DNA of 5,099 bases from positions 1-5,099 of the forward strand of contig JAHFMP010000079.1 in assembly GCA_023267795.1 (NCBI GenBank), written 5' to 3'. This DNA comes from Candidatus Woesearchaeota archaeon. Lineage in GTDB: Archaea > Nanobdellota > Nanobdellia > Woesearchaeales > DSVV01. The position numbers were made by a program, and so were the translations under genes. How positions within the stretch are numbered: position 1 is the first letter of the stretch; every line of letters starts with the position of its first letter. This document shows positions 1 to 5,099 of this stretch, in pieces. Below the pieces are notes generated by a model. That model was not told the DNA's origin. It saw only the letters and a list, made by a program, of their open reading frames with translations, and did not search any database.

Positions 1-1403
1 CTCCATCTGAAAACTCATTTGAGTATAGATTTTTTGTTCCCAAAAACATGAAATCAGGTGATTATGAATTGGACGTTAGTGTCAAAGATTCTTACGGAAA
101 TACAGGATCAGATTCTTTCATAGTATCTATCAAACAAATACCAACAAAGATTGAAAACAAGTTAAAACAAATAGAATATGATCCAGGGGATACATTCTCT
201 ATGAAAGTGAGATTGTATGATCAGGCAGATAAAGCAATGAGCGCAGATGTCACTCTTAAAATTACAGATCCGACTGGCGCTGGTTTGTATAATGGTGTTG
301 TCAACACAGGACAAAGTGTGGAATTAGAATTTGGAAAGTATAGTGCTCCTGGAGAATACGCTATTACCTCTGCCTATATTGCAAAGAATTTGGAAGACAC
401 TGATCGAGTGACTGTTACAGAAGTAACAAGTATAAGTACTTCTCTTGATGGAGAAACAATCACAATTACCAATGATGGAAATACTATCTATAATGATCGA
501 GTTGATTTGATTCTTGTGAAACAGGAAGATGAACAAAAACTATATTATGTCCTTGCAAAAGATGTTGCATTAGAACCAGGACAATCAGTATATTATGATT
601 TGTCTTATGAAGTTCCTGAAGGAAAATATACTGTTATTGTTGATGATGGTACAACAGATCTTTCTCAATTAGACGATGCAGCACTTGCTTCTTATACTGA
701 TGAGCTTGCAGTTGCAACAGAGAGTGTATATGAAGATGTTGCTTTTGGAGAAGATAATCGACCATTGAGAACAAAAGTGGATCAAGGATTATCATCAGTA
801 ACAGGAGCGTCCACAATTAGCACGTATGATACAAACATTACCCCTTGGTTTTTATTTCTCATTGTCTTTATTTTTGCAGGTTTGTTGGGATTATATGGTT
901 ACCAGCATCGTGCTGTCATTCAACAAGCTTATGAAAATTATAAAAAGAAAAAACAAAAAGAGGCAGAGGAAAGAGGGGGCTTTTTATCGACAATGGAGCA
1001 CAAAGGAGAATATGGCACACTTACTCCAGTCAATGAAGAAGGGGATATTTCAGAAGAAGTTGTTGCAAAGGTATTGGCAACAGCAGGAACAAAGTCAACA
1101 ACAGCTGCTGCACAGCATGTTCCAGAAAAAAAGCCAAATGGCATGAACATTGGAACGTATGAAAATCAAAAAGCTGCTGCAACAACAAAGAAAGTGGCAT
1201 TGGAGCCAAAGTATGATCCGACAACAGGAAAAAAGATCAACAGATTTAGTACATGGAATCCTCCGAAAGATGCGCCAATCCTGAATGACAACACATTTCC
1301 TGCGAAGAATCCTGTGAAAGAGCCAAGTGCTTTGGAAAAAGATAAAGAAAAGGCACTGTATGAAGATATTGATGAGGATTTTTTGAGAGATGAGAAATTT
1401 TAA
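1..1403 (+). CDS. Surface protein with Ig-like domains, one C-terminal membrane helix and a cytosolic tail (5' partial)
   Basis: The gene enters from the left edge. The frame is open from position 3, and the 15 codons before the ATG at 48 run smoothly into a beta-strand pattern (FVPKN then MKSGDYELDVSV), so 48 is almost certainly an internal Met. Counting from that Met, residues 1-30 are the end of an Ig-like domain. Residues about 33-125 form a second beta domain (YDPGDTFSMKVRLYDQ, GEYAIT), resembling macroglobulin or Big-type folds. Residues about 126-200 form a third, CARDB-like domain (ITNDGNTIYNDRVDLILV, LEPGQSVYYDLSY, PEGKYTV). A linker leads to one membrane helix at 267-285 (WFLFLIVFIFAGLLGLYGY), followed by a basic stop-transfer segment rich in Lys. 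About 165 residues then lie on the cytosolic side, partly Ala/Thr/Lys-rich and ending acidic. No enzymatic motif is visible. An envelope or adhesion role is inferred. The full length and the signal peptide lie outside the window. Confidence 0.8.
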   Translation, partial: PSENSFEYRFFVPKNMKSGDYELDVSVKDSYGNTGSDSFIVSIKQIPTKIENKLKQIEYDPGDTFSMKVRLYDQADKAMSADVTLKITDPTGAGLYNGVVNTGQSVELEFGKYSAPGEYAITSAYIAKNLEDTDRVTVTEVTSISTSLDGETITITNDGNTIYNDRVDLILVKQEDEQKLYYVLAKDVALEPGQSVYYDLSYEVPEGKYTVIVDDGTTDLSQLDDAALASYTDELAVATESVYEDVAFGEDNRPLRTKVDQGLSSVTGASTISTYDTNITPWFLFLIVFIFAGLLGLYGYQHRAVIQQAYENYKKKKQKEAEERGGFLSTMEHKGEYGTLTPVNEEGDISEEVVAKVLATAGTKSTTAAAQHVPEKKPNGMNIGTYENQKAAATTKKVALEPKYDPTTGKKINRFSTWNPPKDAPILNDNTFPAKNPVKEPSALEKDKEKALYEDIDEDFLRDEKF

Positions 1404-1432
1404 AATTTATTGATTTATGGTTCTATCTTTTC
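1404..1432 (+). terminator. T-rich stretch after the surface-protein gene, possible archaeal terminator
   Basis: Directly after the TAA at 1401-1403 the coding strand is T-rich, with short U-runs (TTTAT, TTCTATCTTTT). A second run, CTTTTTTC, lies at 1461-1468. Archaeal RNA polymerase commonly terminates at U-runs without needing a hairpin. The call rests only on composition in an AT-rich genome, so it is weak. Confidence 0.3.
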
Positions 1433-1434
1433 AT

Positions 1435-1447
1435 AAAAATATTTAAG
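1435..1447 (+). promoter_or_regulatory. Archaeal TATA-box promoter of mutL, probably giving a leaderless mRNA
   Basis: AAAAATATTTAAG resembles an archaeal TATA box. Its centre is about 28 bases before the A of the mutL ATG at 1469, so transcription would begin at or within a few bases of the start codon. The bases just before the ATG are pyrimidine-rich (CTTTTTTC), with no Shine-Dalgarno sequence, which agrees with leaderless initiation. It places mutL in its own transcription unit, separate from the upstream surface-protein gene. Confidence 0.6.
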
Positions 1448-1468
1448 CTCCGCAAACATCCTTTTTTC

Positions 1469-3244
1469 ATGCCAAAAATCAAACTGCTTGAAGAATCACT
1501 AATTAACAAAATCGCAGCAGGAGAAGTAGTTGAGCGGCCGGCATCTGTTGTCAAGGAATTAGTGGAAAATGCCATTGACGCTGGTGCAACGAGTATTACA
1601 GTGGAAGGAGAAGAAGGCGGCAAATCAAAAATTAAAGTAACAGACAATGGCTGTGGCATGGAGAAAGAAGATGCACTCTTGTCTCTGGAGCGCCATGCAA
1701 CAAGCAAAATAAGTACAGCAGATGATTTGTTCAAAATCAATACACTTGGATTTCGCGGAGAAGCACTTGCATCTATTGCAGCAATTGCAGAGCTTGTTCT
1801 CAAGACAAAATCAAAGGAAAGCCAGACAGGTGTTAAAATTCTTGCAGCAGCAGGAAAAATAGTGGATGTTCAGGAAATAGCAATGCCAGATGGCACAAGC
1901 ATAGAAGTAACAAATATTTTTTTTAATGTTCCTGCACGGAAAAAGCATTTGAAAACAATGCAGACAGAGCTTCGGCAAATGACAGAGCTCATGACAAAAT
2001 ATGCGTTAGTGTATTCTGAAAAAACATTCAGTCTGCAGCATCATGGGCAAGAGCTGCTCTTTGCAGCAGCAACAAAAAATCCATTAGATACTGTTCTCAC
2101 CATTTATGGAAAAAAAGTTGCGTATGGCATGCTGCCTGTTGATTTAACAACAGCAGGGATGAGGGTTAAGGGATTTATCAGCAAGCCAACATTGACAAGA
2201 GGAGATAAAGGAATTCAGCACATTTTTGTGAATACTCGTGCAGTCAAAAATCATATCATAAACAAGGCTGTGTACGATGCATATCATACGCTTCTTCATA
2301 TGGAAAATCATCCACTGTTCATACTGAATGTTATTATTGCTCCAGAAACAATTGATGTCAATGTCCATCCGCAGAAAGCAGTGATTCGTGTGGAAAAAGA
2401 AAATGATTTATACACAGCAATTTTTACTGCTGTACGAAATACATTGGATGCTGCAAAGTTAATGCCGGCAATAGCAGAAGAGAAAACAACAACTCTGCAA
2501 GCTCCAATGATTGCAAAGCAGTTTACAGTAACAGAAGAAAAACAAATGTTTCTAAAAAAAACAGAGATGCATAAATCTTCTCCACTTTCTTCTTCTCTTC
2601 TATCTTCTTCTCCTTTGAACCATTCTTCTCCAATTATTTTTGAATCTCCAAAAGTAAGTGGAACAGAAAGAATTTCTTCATTAAAGCTTCTTGGAAAAGT
2701 TCATAATGTATTTTATTTAGCGGAGAATGAACTCGGGTTAGTGATTATTGACCAGCATGCAGCACATGAGCGTGTTTTGTATGAACACTTTATGAAGCAA
2801 TTTTATGATAAAAATATACATGTTCAAGAGCTGTTGGTTCCAGAAGAAATGGATTTTTCACCAACAGAAATGCTTTTGTTGCAGGAAAACATTGTGCATT
2901 TAGAAGCACTTGGCTTTTCTTTTGAAGAATTTGGAAGAAATACAATGCTGCTTAGGACAATTCCTTCTATATTGGGAAAGCTCATTGATAAAGAAGCAGT
3001 GCATGAAATACTTGCACAAATAGGAGATAAAACACAGATTCATGAAATGAAAGAAGAGAAAATAATCAGAACTGCCTGTCGTGCAGCAGTCAAGGCAAAT
3101 GATGTTGTTCATCTGCAGGAAATGCTTGCAATCATGGAACAGCTCCAAAAATGCAAGCAGCCGTTTACCTGTCCTCATGGCAGACCAACAATGATTCAGT
3201 TTACAATTCCTGAATTAGAGAGAAAGTTTAAGAGAGTTGTGTAG
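1469..3244 (+). CDS. mutL: DNA mismatch repair protein MutL, endonuclease type
   Basis: MutL couples mismatch recognition by MutS to strand processing as an ATP-driven dimer; this version should also nick DNA itself. The 591-residue length is normal for the family. The N-terminal GHKL ATPase is complete: NKIAAGEVVERPASVVKELVENAIDAGA with general base E30 and Mg ligand N34, DNGCGM at 59-64, ATSKI at 77-81 and GFRGEAL at 94-100. A Ser-rich linker (about 353-400, densest at 370-388) joins the C-terminal dimerization domain starting near KLLGKVHNVFYL. That domain has the nuclease signature DQHA(X)2E(X)4E at 428-439 plus ACR at 536-538 and CPHGRP at 568-573, which form the metal site in endonuclease MutLs and are absent from the methyl-directed E. 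coli type. QELLVP at 453-458 matches the sliding-clamp-binding motif (QEMIVP in Bacillus). The start aligns directly with bacterial MutL N-termini and sits behind a leaderless-type promoter. No mutS is seen in the window. Confidence 0.97.
   Translation: MPKIKLLEESLINKIAAGEVVERPASVVKELVENAIDAGATSITVEGEEGGKSKIKVTDNGCGMEKEDALLSLERHATSKISTADDLFKINTLGFRGEALASIAAIAELVLKTKSKESQTGVKILAAAGKIVDVQEIAMPDGTSIEVTNIFFNVPARKKHLKTMQTELRQMTELMTKYALVYSEKTFSLQHHGQELLFAAATKNPLDTVLTIYGKKVAYGMLPVDLTTAGMRVKGFISKPTLTRGDKGIQHIFVNTRAVKNHIINKAVYDAYHTLLHMENHPLFILNVIIAPETIDVNVHPQKAVIRVEKENDLYTAIFTAVRNTLDAAKLMPAIAEEKTTTLQAPMIAKQFTVTEEKQMFLKKTEMHKSSPLSSSLLSSSPLNHSSPIIFESPKVSGTERISSLKLLGKVHNVFYLAENELGLVIIDQHAAHERVLYEHFMKQFYDKNIHVQELLVPEEMDFSPTEMLLLQENIVHLEALGFSFEEFGRNTMLLRTIPSILGKLIDKEAVHEILAQIGDKTQIHEMKEEKIIRTACRAAVKANDVVHLQEMLAIMEQLQKCKQPFTCPHGRPTMIQFTIPELERKFKRVV
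2576..2638 (+). repeat. Pyrimidine-rich TCT/TTC low-complexity tract inside mutL
   Basis: A nearly pure pyrimidine tract, mostly TCT and TTC units, encodes the Ser/Pro/Leu-rich linker of MutL (residues about 370-390). It is imperfect: CTT, CTA, CCA, AAC and CAT codons interrupt it. It sits between the ATPase and the C-terminal domain, where MutL proteins have a flexible, poorly conserved linker, so in-frame length change should be tolerated. Confidence 0.6.
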
Positions 3245-3245
3245 T

Positions 3246-3258
3246 AAAATATATATAT
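3246..3258 (+). promoter_or_regulatory. TATA-box-like promoter of the small membrane protein-RDD-sppA unit
   Basis: AAAATATATATAT begins two bases after the mutL stop codon. A start site about 25-28 bases downstream of its centre would fall near 3277-3280, just before the GGTGG Shine-Dalgarno-like sequence at 3281-3285 and the ATG at 3290. This would give a very short leader. The call is plausible, but AT-only sequence is common here, and read-through from mutL is also possible. Confidence 0.45.
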
Positions 3259-3289
3259 CTCCTAACAAATCAAATGTGTTGGTGGATTT

Positions 3290-3478
3290 ATGTTATTAGA
3301 AGTGGTCAAACAAGATAAGTTTTTAACATGGGCAGTGGTAGTAGTTGGTCTCTTATGGTTCTTTGTATTTCTAAAAAATGTCTGGCATGGAAACAAAAAA
3401 GCAGTAGAATTTCAGCAAACATACGAACAGATTCTTAATGCAGACGAGTATAAAGTCAAAGGAAAATTTGAACAATGA
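3290..3478 (+). CDS. Small single-helix membrane protein, function unknown
   Basis: This is a 62-residue protein that I do not recognise. A short N-terminus (MLLEVVKQDKF) is followed by one hydrophobic helix at about residues 12-28 (LTWAVVVVGLLWFFVFL) and a charged C-terminal part (KNVWHGNKKAVEF, then QTYEQILNADEYKVKGKFEQ) that is probably cytosolic, given the positive charges next to the helix. No cysteine, metal or catalytic motif is visible. GGTGG at 3281-3285, four bases before the ATG, is a fair Shine-Dalgarno match. The stop codon overlaps the start of the RDD gene (ATGA), so the two are very likely translationally coupled. That coupling is the best evidence that this short ORF is real. 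It may be an accessory subunit for the RDD protein or SppA; this is inferred from position only. Confidence 0.75.
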   Translation: MLLEVVKQDKFLTWAVVVVGLLWFFVFLKNVWHGNKKAVEFQQTYEQILNADEYKVKGKFEQ

Positions 3479-3990
3479 AACCCTATGATCCATTGGCAGC
3501 GTACAATTCTGTTTCTGTTGTCCAGCACCCTTCTGTATTCAAAAGAATCATTGCATTCCTTATTGACATTTTTTTATTGGGATTTACTGTGTTCGCTCCT
3601 TTAGATACGCTGCTCCAAACTATTTCCCGTACTCCTGACTTTTCCACTACATATGCTGCATTTACAGGCAATGAAACATTGCAGACCATAATTACTCTCC
3701 TGATGGTGTATATATTTACTCTTGTAATGCTTTACTTTATACTGTTGGAGTATTTCCTTGGTCAAACAGCAGGGATGCGTTTCATGAAATTAAAAGTAGA
3801 AGACATTGATGGAAAAAAACCAACATTTTGGCAGTGTTTGGTGCGAAATACAGTTTTCCTGCCGCTAATTCCATTCATTTTATTTTGGATTATTGATCCT
3901 TTGTATCTCTTCTTCACAAAGCAACGATTGATCGAGCAGCTCACAAAAACAAGAACAGTAAACACAAACTATATTAAAGAGCAAAGCTAA
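3475..3990 (+). CDS. RDD-family integral membrane protein
   Basis: The 171-residue length is typical of a stand-alone RDD domain. The family signature is present: FKRIIAFLIDIFLL gives the conserved R24, A27 and D31 in the first helix; GQTAGMRFMKLKVEDIDGKKPTF (positions 96-118) is the loop after the second helix; R124 opens the third; and the C-terminal stretch near QRLIEQLTKTRTV matches the usual family ending. Membrane segments are at about 22-42, 69-95 and 126-147. RDD proteins are widespread and mostly uncharacterised; some have been linked to transport, so no substrate is assigned. Compared with typical RDD sequences, the GQT-G-K motif has Met at 101 where Lys is usual, and Glu replaces the common Asp at 154. 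The start codon overlaps the stop of the preceding small gene by four bases, and no separate ribosome binding site is evident, which points to translational coupling. sppA follows 12 bases after the stop. Confidence 0.88.
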   Translation: MKPYDPLAAYNSVSVVQHPSVFKRIIAFLIDIFLLGFTVFAPLDTLLQTISRTPDFSTTYAAFTGNETLQTIITLLMVYIFTLVMLYFILLEYFLGQTAGMRFMKLKVEDIDGKKPTFWQCLVRNTVFLPLIPFILFWIIDPLYLFFTKQRLIEQLTKTRTVNTNYIKEQS

Positions 3991-4002
3991 AAGTTGAATC
4001 AT

Positions 4003-4941
4003 ATGCCAAAGCAAGAAAAACAAGAACAGCAAAAAAGTCCATGGCTCATCATCACTGGAATTGTTTTTTTATTAACAGTGTTTAGTTTTTTTGTCATTGG
4101 AGTTGTCACAATTCTTCTTGCAACAACTGATTTTGAAACAGGAAATGTCGCAGTAATTCCAATCAAAGGAATTATTATGATAGATGAGGATTCCTCACTA
4201 TTCTCATCGTCAGGAATTGCATCTGCAACAGAGATTGTGGAGCAGATACAAAAAGCGCAGGATGATTCTTCAATTGAAGCAATTGTTTTTGATATTAATT
4301 CTCCTGGTGGCTCGCCAGTTGCATCGTCAGAAATTGCAAGAGCAATTAAGGAAGCAAATAAAACAACAGTTGCAGTAATTCGTGAAGTAGGGGCATCAGG
4401 TGCATACTGGGCAGCAAGTGCAGCAGATCACATCATTGCAAATGAGGTTTCTATTACAGGAAGCATTGGAGTTCTAGCGAGTTACATTGAATACAGCGGG
4501 TTGATGGAACGCTACAATGTGAGTTATGAGCGTTTTGTTGCAGGAAAATACAAAGATATGGGAAGTCCGTACAAAGAAATGTCTGATGAAGAAAAAGCAA
4601 TATATCAAAGTGAGCTTAATACAATGCATGATATTTTTATCAAGGCAGTTGCAGAAAATCGAAATTTGGAATATGATTATGTGGAAGAACTTGCAACTGG
4701 CCAGATTTATATTGGAGTTGATGCACTTTCTCTCGGCTTAATTGATGAACTTGGTTCCAAACAAGAAGCGTATGCCTATCTTGAAAAGGAGTTTGGCACA
4801 GCAATTATTCCTGTTGAGTATGAAGAGGAAAAATCATTTTTAGAAGAATTGATGAGTGCATTGGATCAAACAGCATTCCATGTTGGTGCAGGCATTGGCG
4901 CTGTTCTTGTAGAAGAGAATGATGGCGGAATGAGGGTATAG
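4003..4941 (+). CDS. sppA: Signal peptide peptidase SppA (S49 family), membrane-anchored serine protease
   Basis: SppA degrades signal peptides left in the membrane after secretion. The protein has 312 residues from the ATG at 4003. A charged Lys/Gln-rich N-terminus leads into one membrane anchor at about 14-39, followed by one S49 protease domain, the short form seen in archaea and Gram-positive bacteria rather than the double-length E. coli form. Visible motifs are FDINSPGGSP (D97-P105, Gly pair for the oxyanion hole), GASGAYW with nucleophile S132, and GKYKDMGSP with general base K184. The Ser-Lys spacing of 52 equals that in the Bacillus and Thermococcus enzymes. An in-frame TTG at 3994 would add three residues; I prefer ATG 4003 because AGTTGA at 3992-3997 is a weak Shine-Dalgarno match five bases upstream. 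The gene ends the unit with the RDD and small membrane genes. The C-terminus ends in a Gly-rich, mildly hydrophobic stretch and a short charged tail. The catalytic domain probably faces outward. Confidence 0.95.
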   Translation: MPKQEKQEQQKSPWLIITGIVFLLTVFSFFVIGVVTILLATTDFETGNVAVIPIKGIIMIDEDSSLFSSSGIASATEIVEQIQKAQDDSSIEAIVFDINSPGGSPVASSEIARAIKEANKTTVAVIREVGASGAYWAASAADHIIANEVSITGSIGVLASYIEYSGLMERYNVSYERFVAGKYKDMGSPYKEMSDEEKAIYQSELNTMHDIFIKAVAENRNLEYDYVEELATGQIYIGVDALSLGLIDELGSKQEAYAYLEKEFGTAIIPVEYEEEKSFLEELMSALDQTAFHVGAGIGAVLVEENDGGMRV

Positions 4942-4973
4942 AGAATTTTGCATAAAGAGCAAAGTTCTCTATA
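4937..4973 (+). terminator. 15-bp hairpin over the sppA stop codon, putative terminator or 3' mRNA element
   Basis: The arms TATAGAGAATTTTGC (4937-4951) and GCAAAGTTCTCTATA (4959-4973) pair in 14 Watson-Crick pairs plus one G-U, around a 7-base loop. The left arm contains the sppA TAG at 4939-4941. A short T-run (4980-4983) follows. It may end transcription or protect the 3' end of the three-gene mRNA. Because the right arm lies about 12 bases upstream of the next promoter's BRE/TATA region, a DNA-level operator is an alternative. Confidence 0.6.
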
Positions 4974-4984
4974 GGCAAGTTTTC

Positions 4985-5008
4985 AAAACATTTATATACT
5001 CATATAAG
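4985..5008 (+). promoter_or_regulatory. Strong archaeal promoter (BRE plus TATA box) for the downstream gene
   Basis: AAAACA followed by TTTATATA (4991-4998) is close to the archaeal BRE-TATA consensus and is the best promoter match in the window. A second AT-rich box, CATATAAG, follows at 5001-5008. The first box predicts transcription from about 5017-5023, the second from about 5030. Either way the RNA starts upstream of the ATG at 5085 and leaves a leader of about 55-68 bases, which is long for an archaeon that appears to use leaderless starts elsewhere. Confidence 0.75.
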
Positions 5009-5016
5009 TTTCAACA

Positions 5017-5088
5017 ATGAATAGAGATAGAGGTTCTCAGAGGTTTTTTATGATGTATAGTTATAAAACAAGAGGAGATTTTGTATGA
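5017..5088 (+). CDS. Possible 23-residue leader ORF (uORF)
   Basis: An ATG at 5017 opens 23 codons (beginning MNRDRGSQRFF) whose TGA at 5086-5088 overlaps the ATG at 5085 of the next gene as ATGA. The TATA box at 4991-4998 is centred about 22-23 bases upstream, slightly closer than ideal for a leaderless start. There is no Shine-Dalgarno sequence before it. The peptide is basic and has no recognised motif. The overlap frame would occur by chance one time in three, so the ORF is tentative. Confidence 0.25.
   Translation: MNRDRGSQRFFMMYSYKTRGDFV
5029..5045 (+). repeat. Short direct repeat AGAGGTT in the leader
   Basis: AGAGGTT occurs at 5029-5035 and again at 5039-5045, ten bases apart (one helical turn), just downstream of the predicted transcription start. 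The second copy runs into six T residues (5044-5049). One-turn spacing is compatible with a protein-binding site, but two 7-base copies in this composition could be chance. Confidence 0.3.
5072..5079 (+). promoter_or_regulatory. Shine-Dalgarno sequence of the last gene
   Basis: GAGGAGAT differs by one base from GAGGTGAT, the complement of the archaeal 16S rRNA 3' end, and lies five bases before the ATG at 5085. It fixes 5085 as the start. It is the strongest ribosome binding site in the window, contrasting with the leaderless-type mutL start. Confidence 0.75.
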
Positions 5089-5099
5089 AGAACGAAATG
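5085..5099 (+). CDS. Start of an unidentified gene (3' partial, five codons)
   Basis: Only MKNEM is visible before the right edge, so the product cannot be identified. The start is supported by a good Shine-Dalgarno sequence five bases upstream and by a strong archaeal promoter about 90 bases upstream. The gene has its own promoter and lies after the sppA hairpin, so it is probably a separate transcription unit. Confidence 0.6.

Noticed and set aside
48..50. ATG at 48 as the true start of the surface-protein gene
   Set aside because: The frame is open back to position 3 and the upstream codons continue an Ig-like strand pattern; there is no Shine-Dalgarno sequence or TATA box before it and no signal peptide after it.
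826..1146. Plus-strand open frame of 106 codons within the surface-protein gene
   Set aside because: It overlaps the membrane helix and tail of the real gene in another frame; its translation is Lys/Gln-rich with no domain, and the real frame shows the coherent topology.
1395..1408. Perfect 14-bp palindrome AAATTTTAAAATTT over the TAA stop of the first gene
   Set aside because: It is made only of A and T with no loop, is expected in AT-rich low-complexity sequence, and would form no stable stem.
1423..1803. Minus-strand open frame of 126 codons over the start of mutL
   Set aside because: It lies antisense to the highly conserved MutL ATPase motifs and its translation is Ser/Ala-rich low complexity with no recognisable domain, as expected of a shadow frame.
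3994..3996. TTG at 3994 as the start of sppA
   Set aside because: It is possible, but it adds only three residues, and the ATG at 4003 has a weak Shine-Dalgarno match at proper spacing. Product and motifs are the same either way.
5029..5060. Small structured RNA or C/D box RNA in the leader (ATGATG near 5050)
   Set aside because: A C-box-like ATGATG is present, but I found no matching D box, kink-turn pair or stable stem around it.
1..5099. CRISPR array, insertion sequence, toxin-antitoxin pair or tRNA gene
   Set aside because: No spaced repeats, transposase motifs, terminal inverted repeats, toxin-like gene pair or tRNA cloverleaf could be found on either strand.

Overview
The window is AT-rich and all of its genes lie on the + strand. 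It most likely comes from an archaeon, probably a DPANN-type lineage such as Woesearchaeota or a relative. The evidence is: promoters built on an archaeal TATA box (TTTATATA with an A-rich BRE-like stretch at 4985-4998, and similar boxes before mutL and before the small membrane gene); a mutL start with no Shine-Dalgarno sequence but a TATA box about 28 bases upstream, which fits a leaderless mRNA; an SppA of the short, single-domain type found in archaea and Gram-positive bacteria; and a cell-surface protein of stacked Ig-like domains ending in one membrane helix and a cytosolic tail. The lineage is an inference. MutL is patchy in archaea and common in bacteria, so a bacterium with such AT-rich promoters is not fully excluded.

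Layout: (1) positions 1-1403, the 3' part of a large surface protein; its frame is open to the left edge, so the ATG at 48 is internal. (2) A short T-rich gap holding the mutL promoter. (3) 1469-3244, a full-length MutL with ATPase motifs, the metal-dependent endonuclease motifs and a clamp-binding-like motif all intact. (4) A TATA box at the mutL stop codon starts a tight three-gene unit: a 62-residue one-helix membrane protein (3290-3478), an RDD-family membrane protein overlapping it by four bases (3475-3990), and SppA signal peptide peptidase 12 bases further on (4003-4941). (5) 4942-5084, an intergenic region with a strong 15-bp hairpin that begins over the sppA stop codon, a strong archaeal promoter, and a leader that may hold a 23-codon ORF ending in an ATGA overlap with the next gene. 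(6) 5085-5099, the first five codons of that next gene, behind a good Shine-Dalgarno sequence.

How they work together: mutL is transcribed on its own as a DNA mismatch-repair nuclease. The following three genes look like one membrane unit in which SppA degrades cleaved signal peptides, with two membrane proteins of unknown exact role co-translated upstream. No mobile element, CRISPR array, tRNA or rRNA was seen. The least ordinary features are the endonuclease-type MutL in a probable archaeon without mutS beside it in this window, the small membrane protein-RDD-SppA unit, the hairpin at the end of sppA, and the possible short leader ORF.
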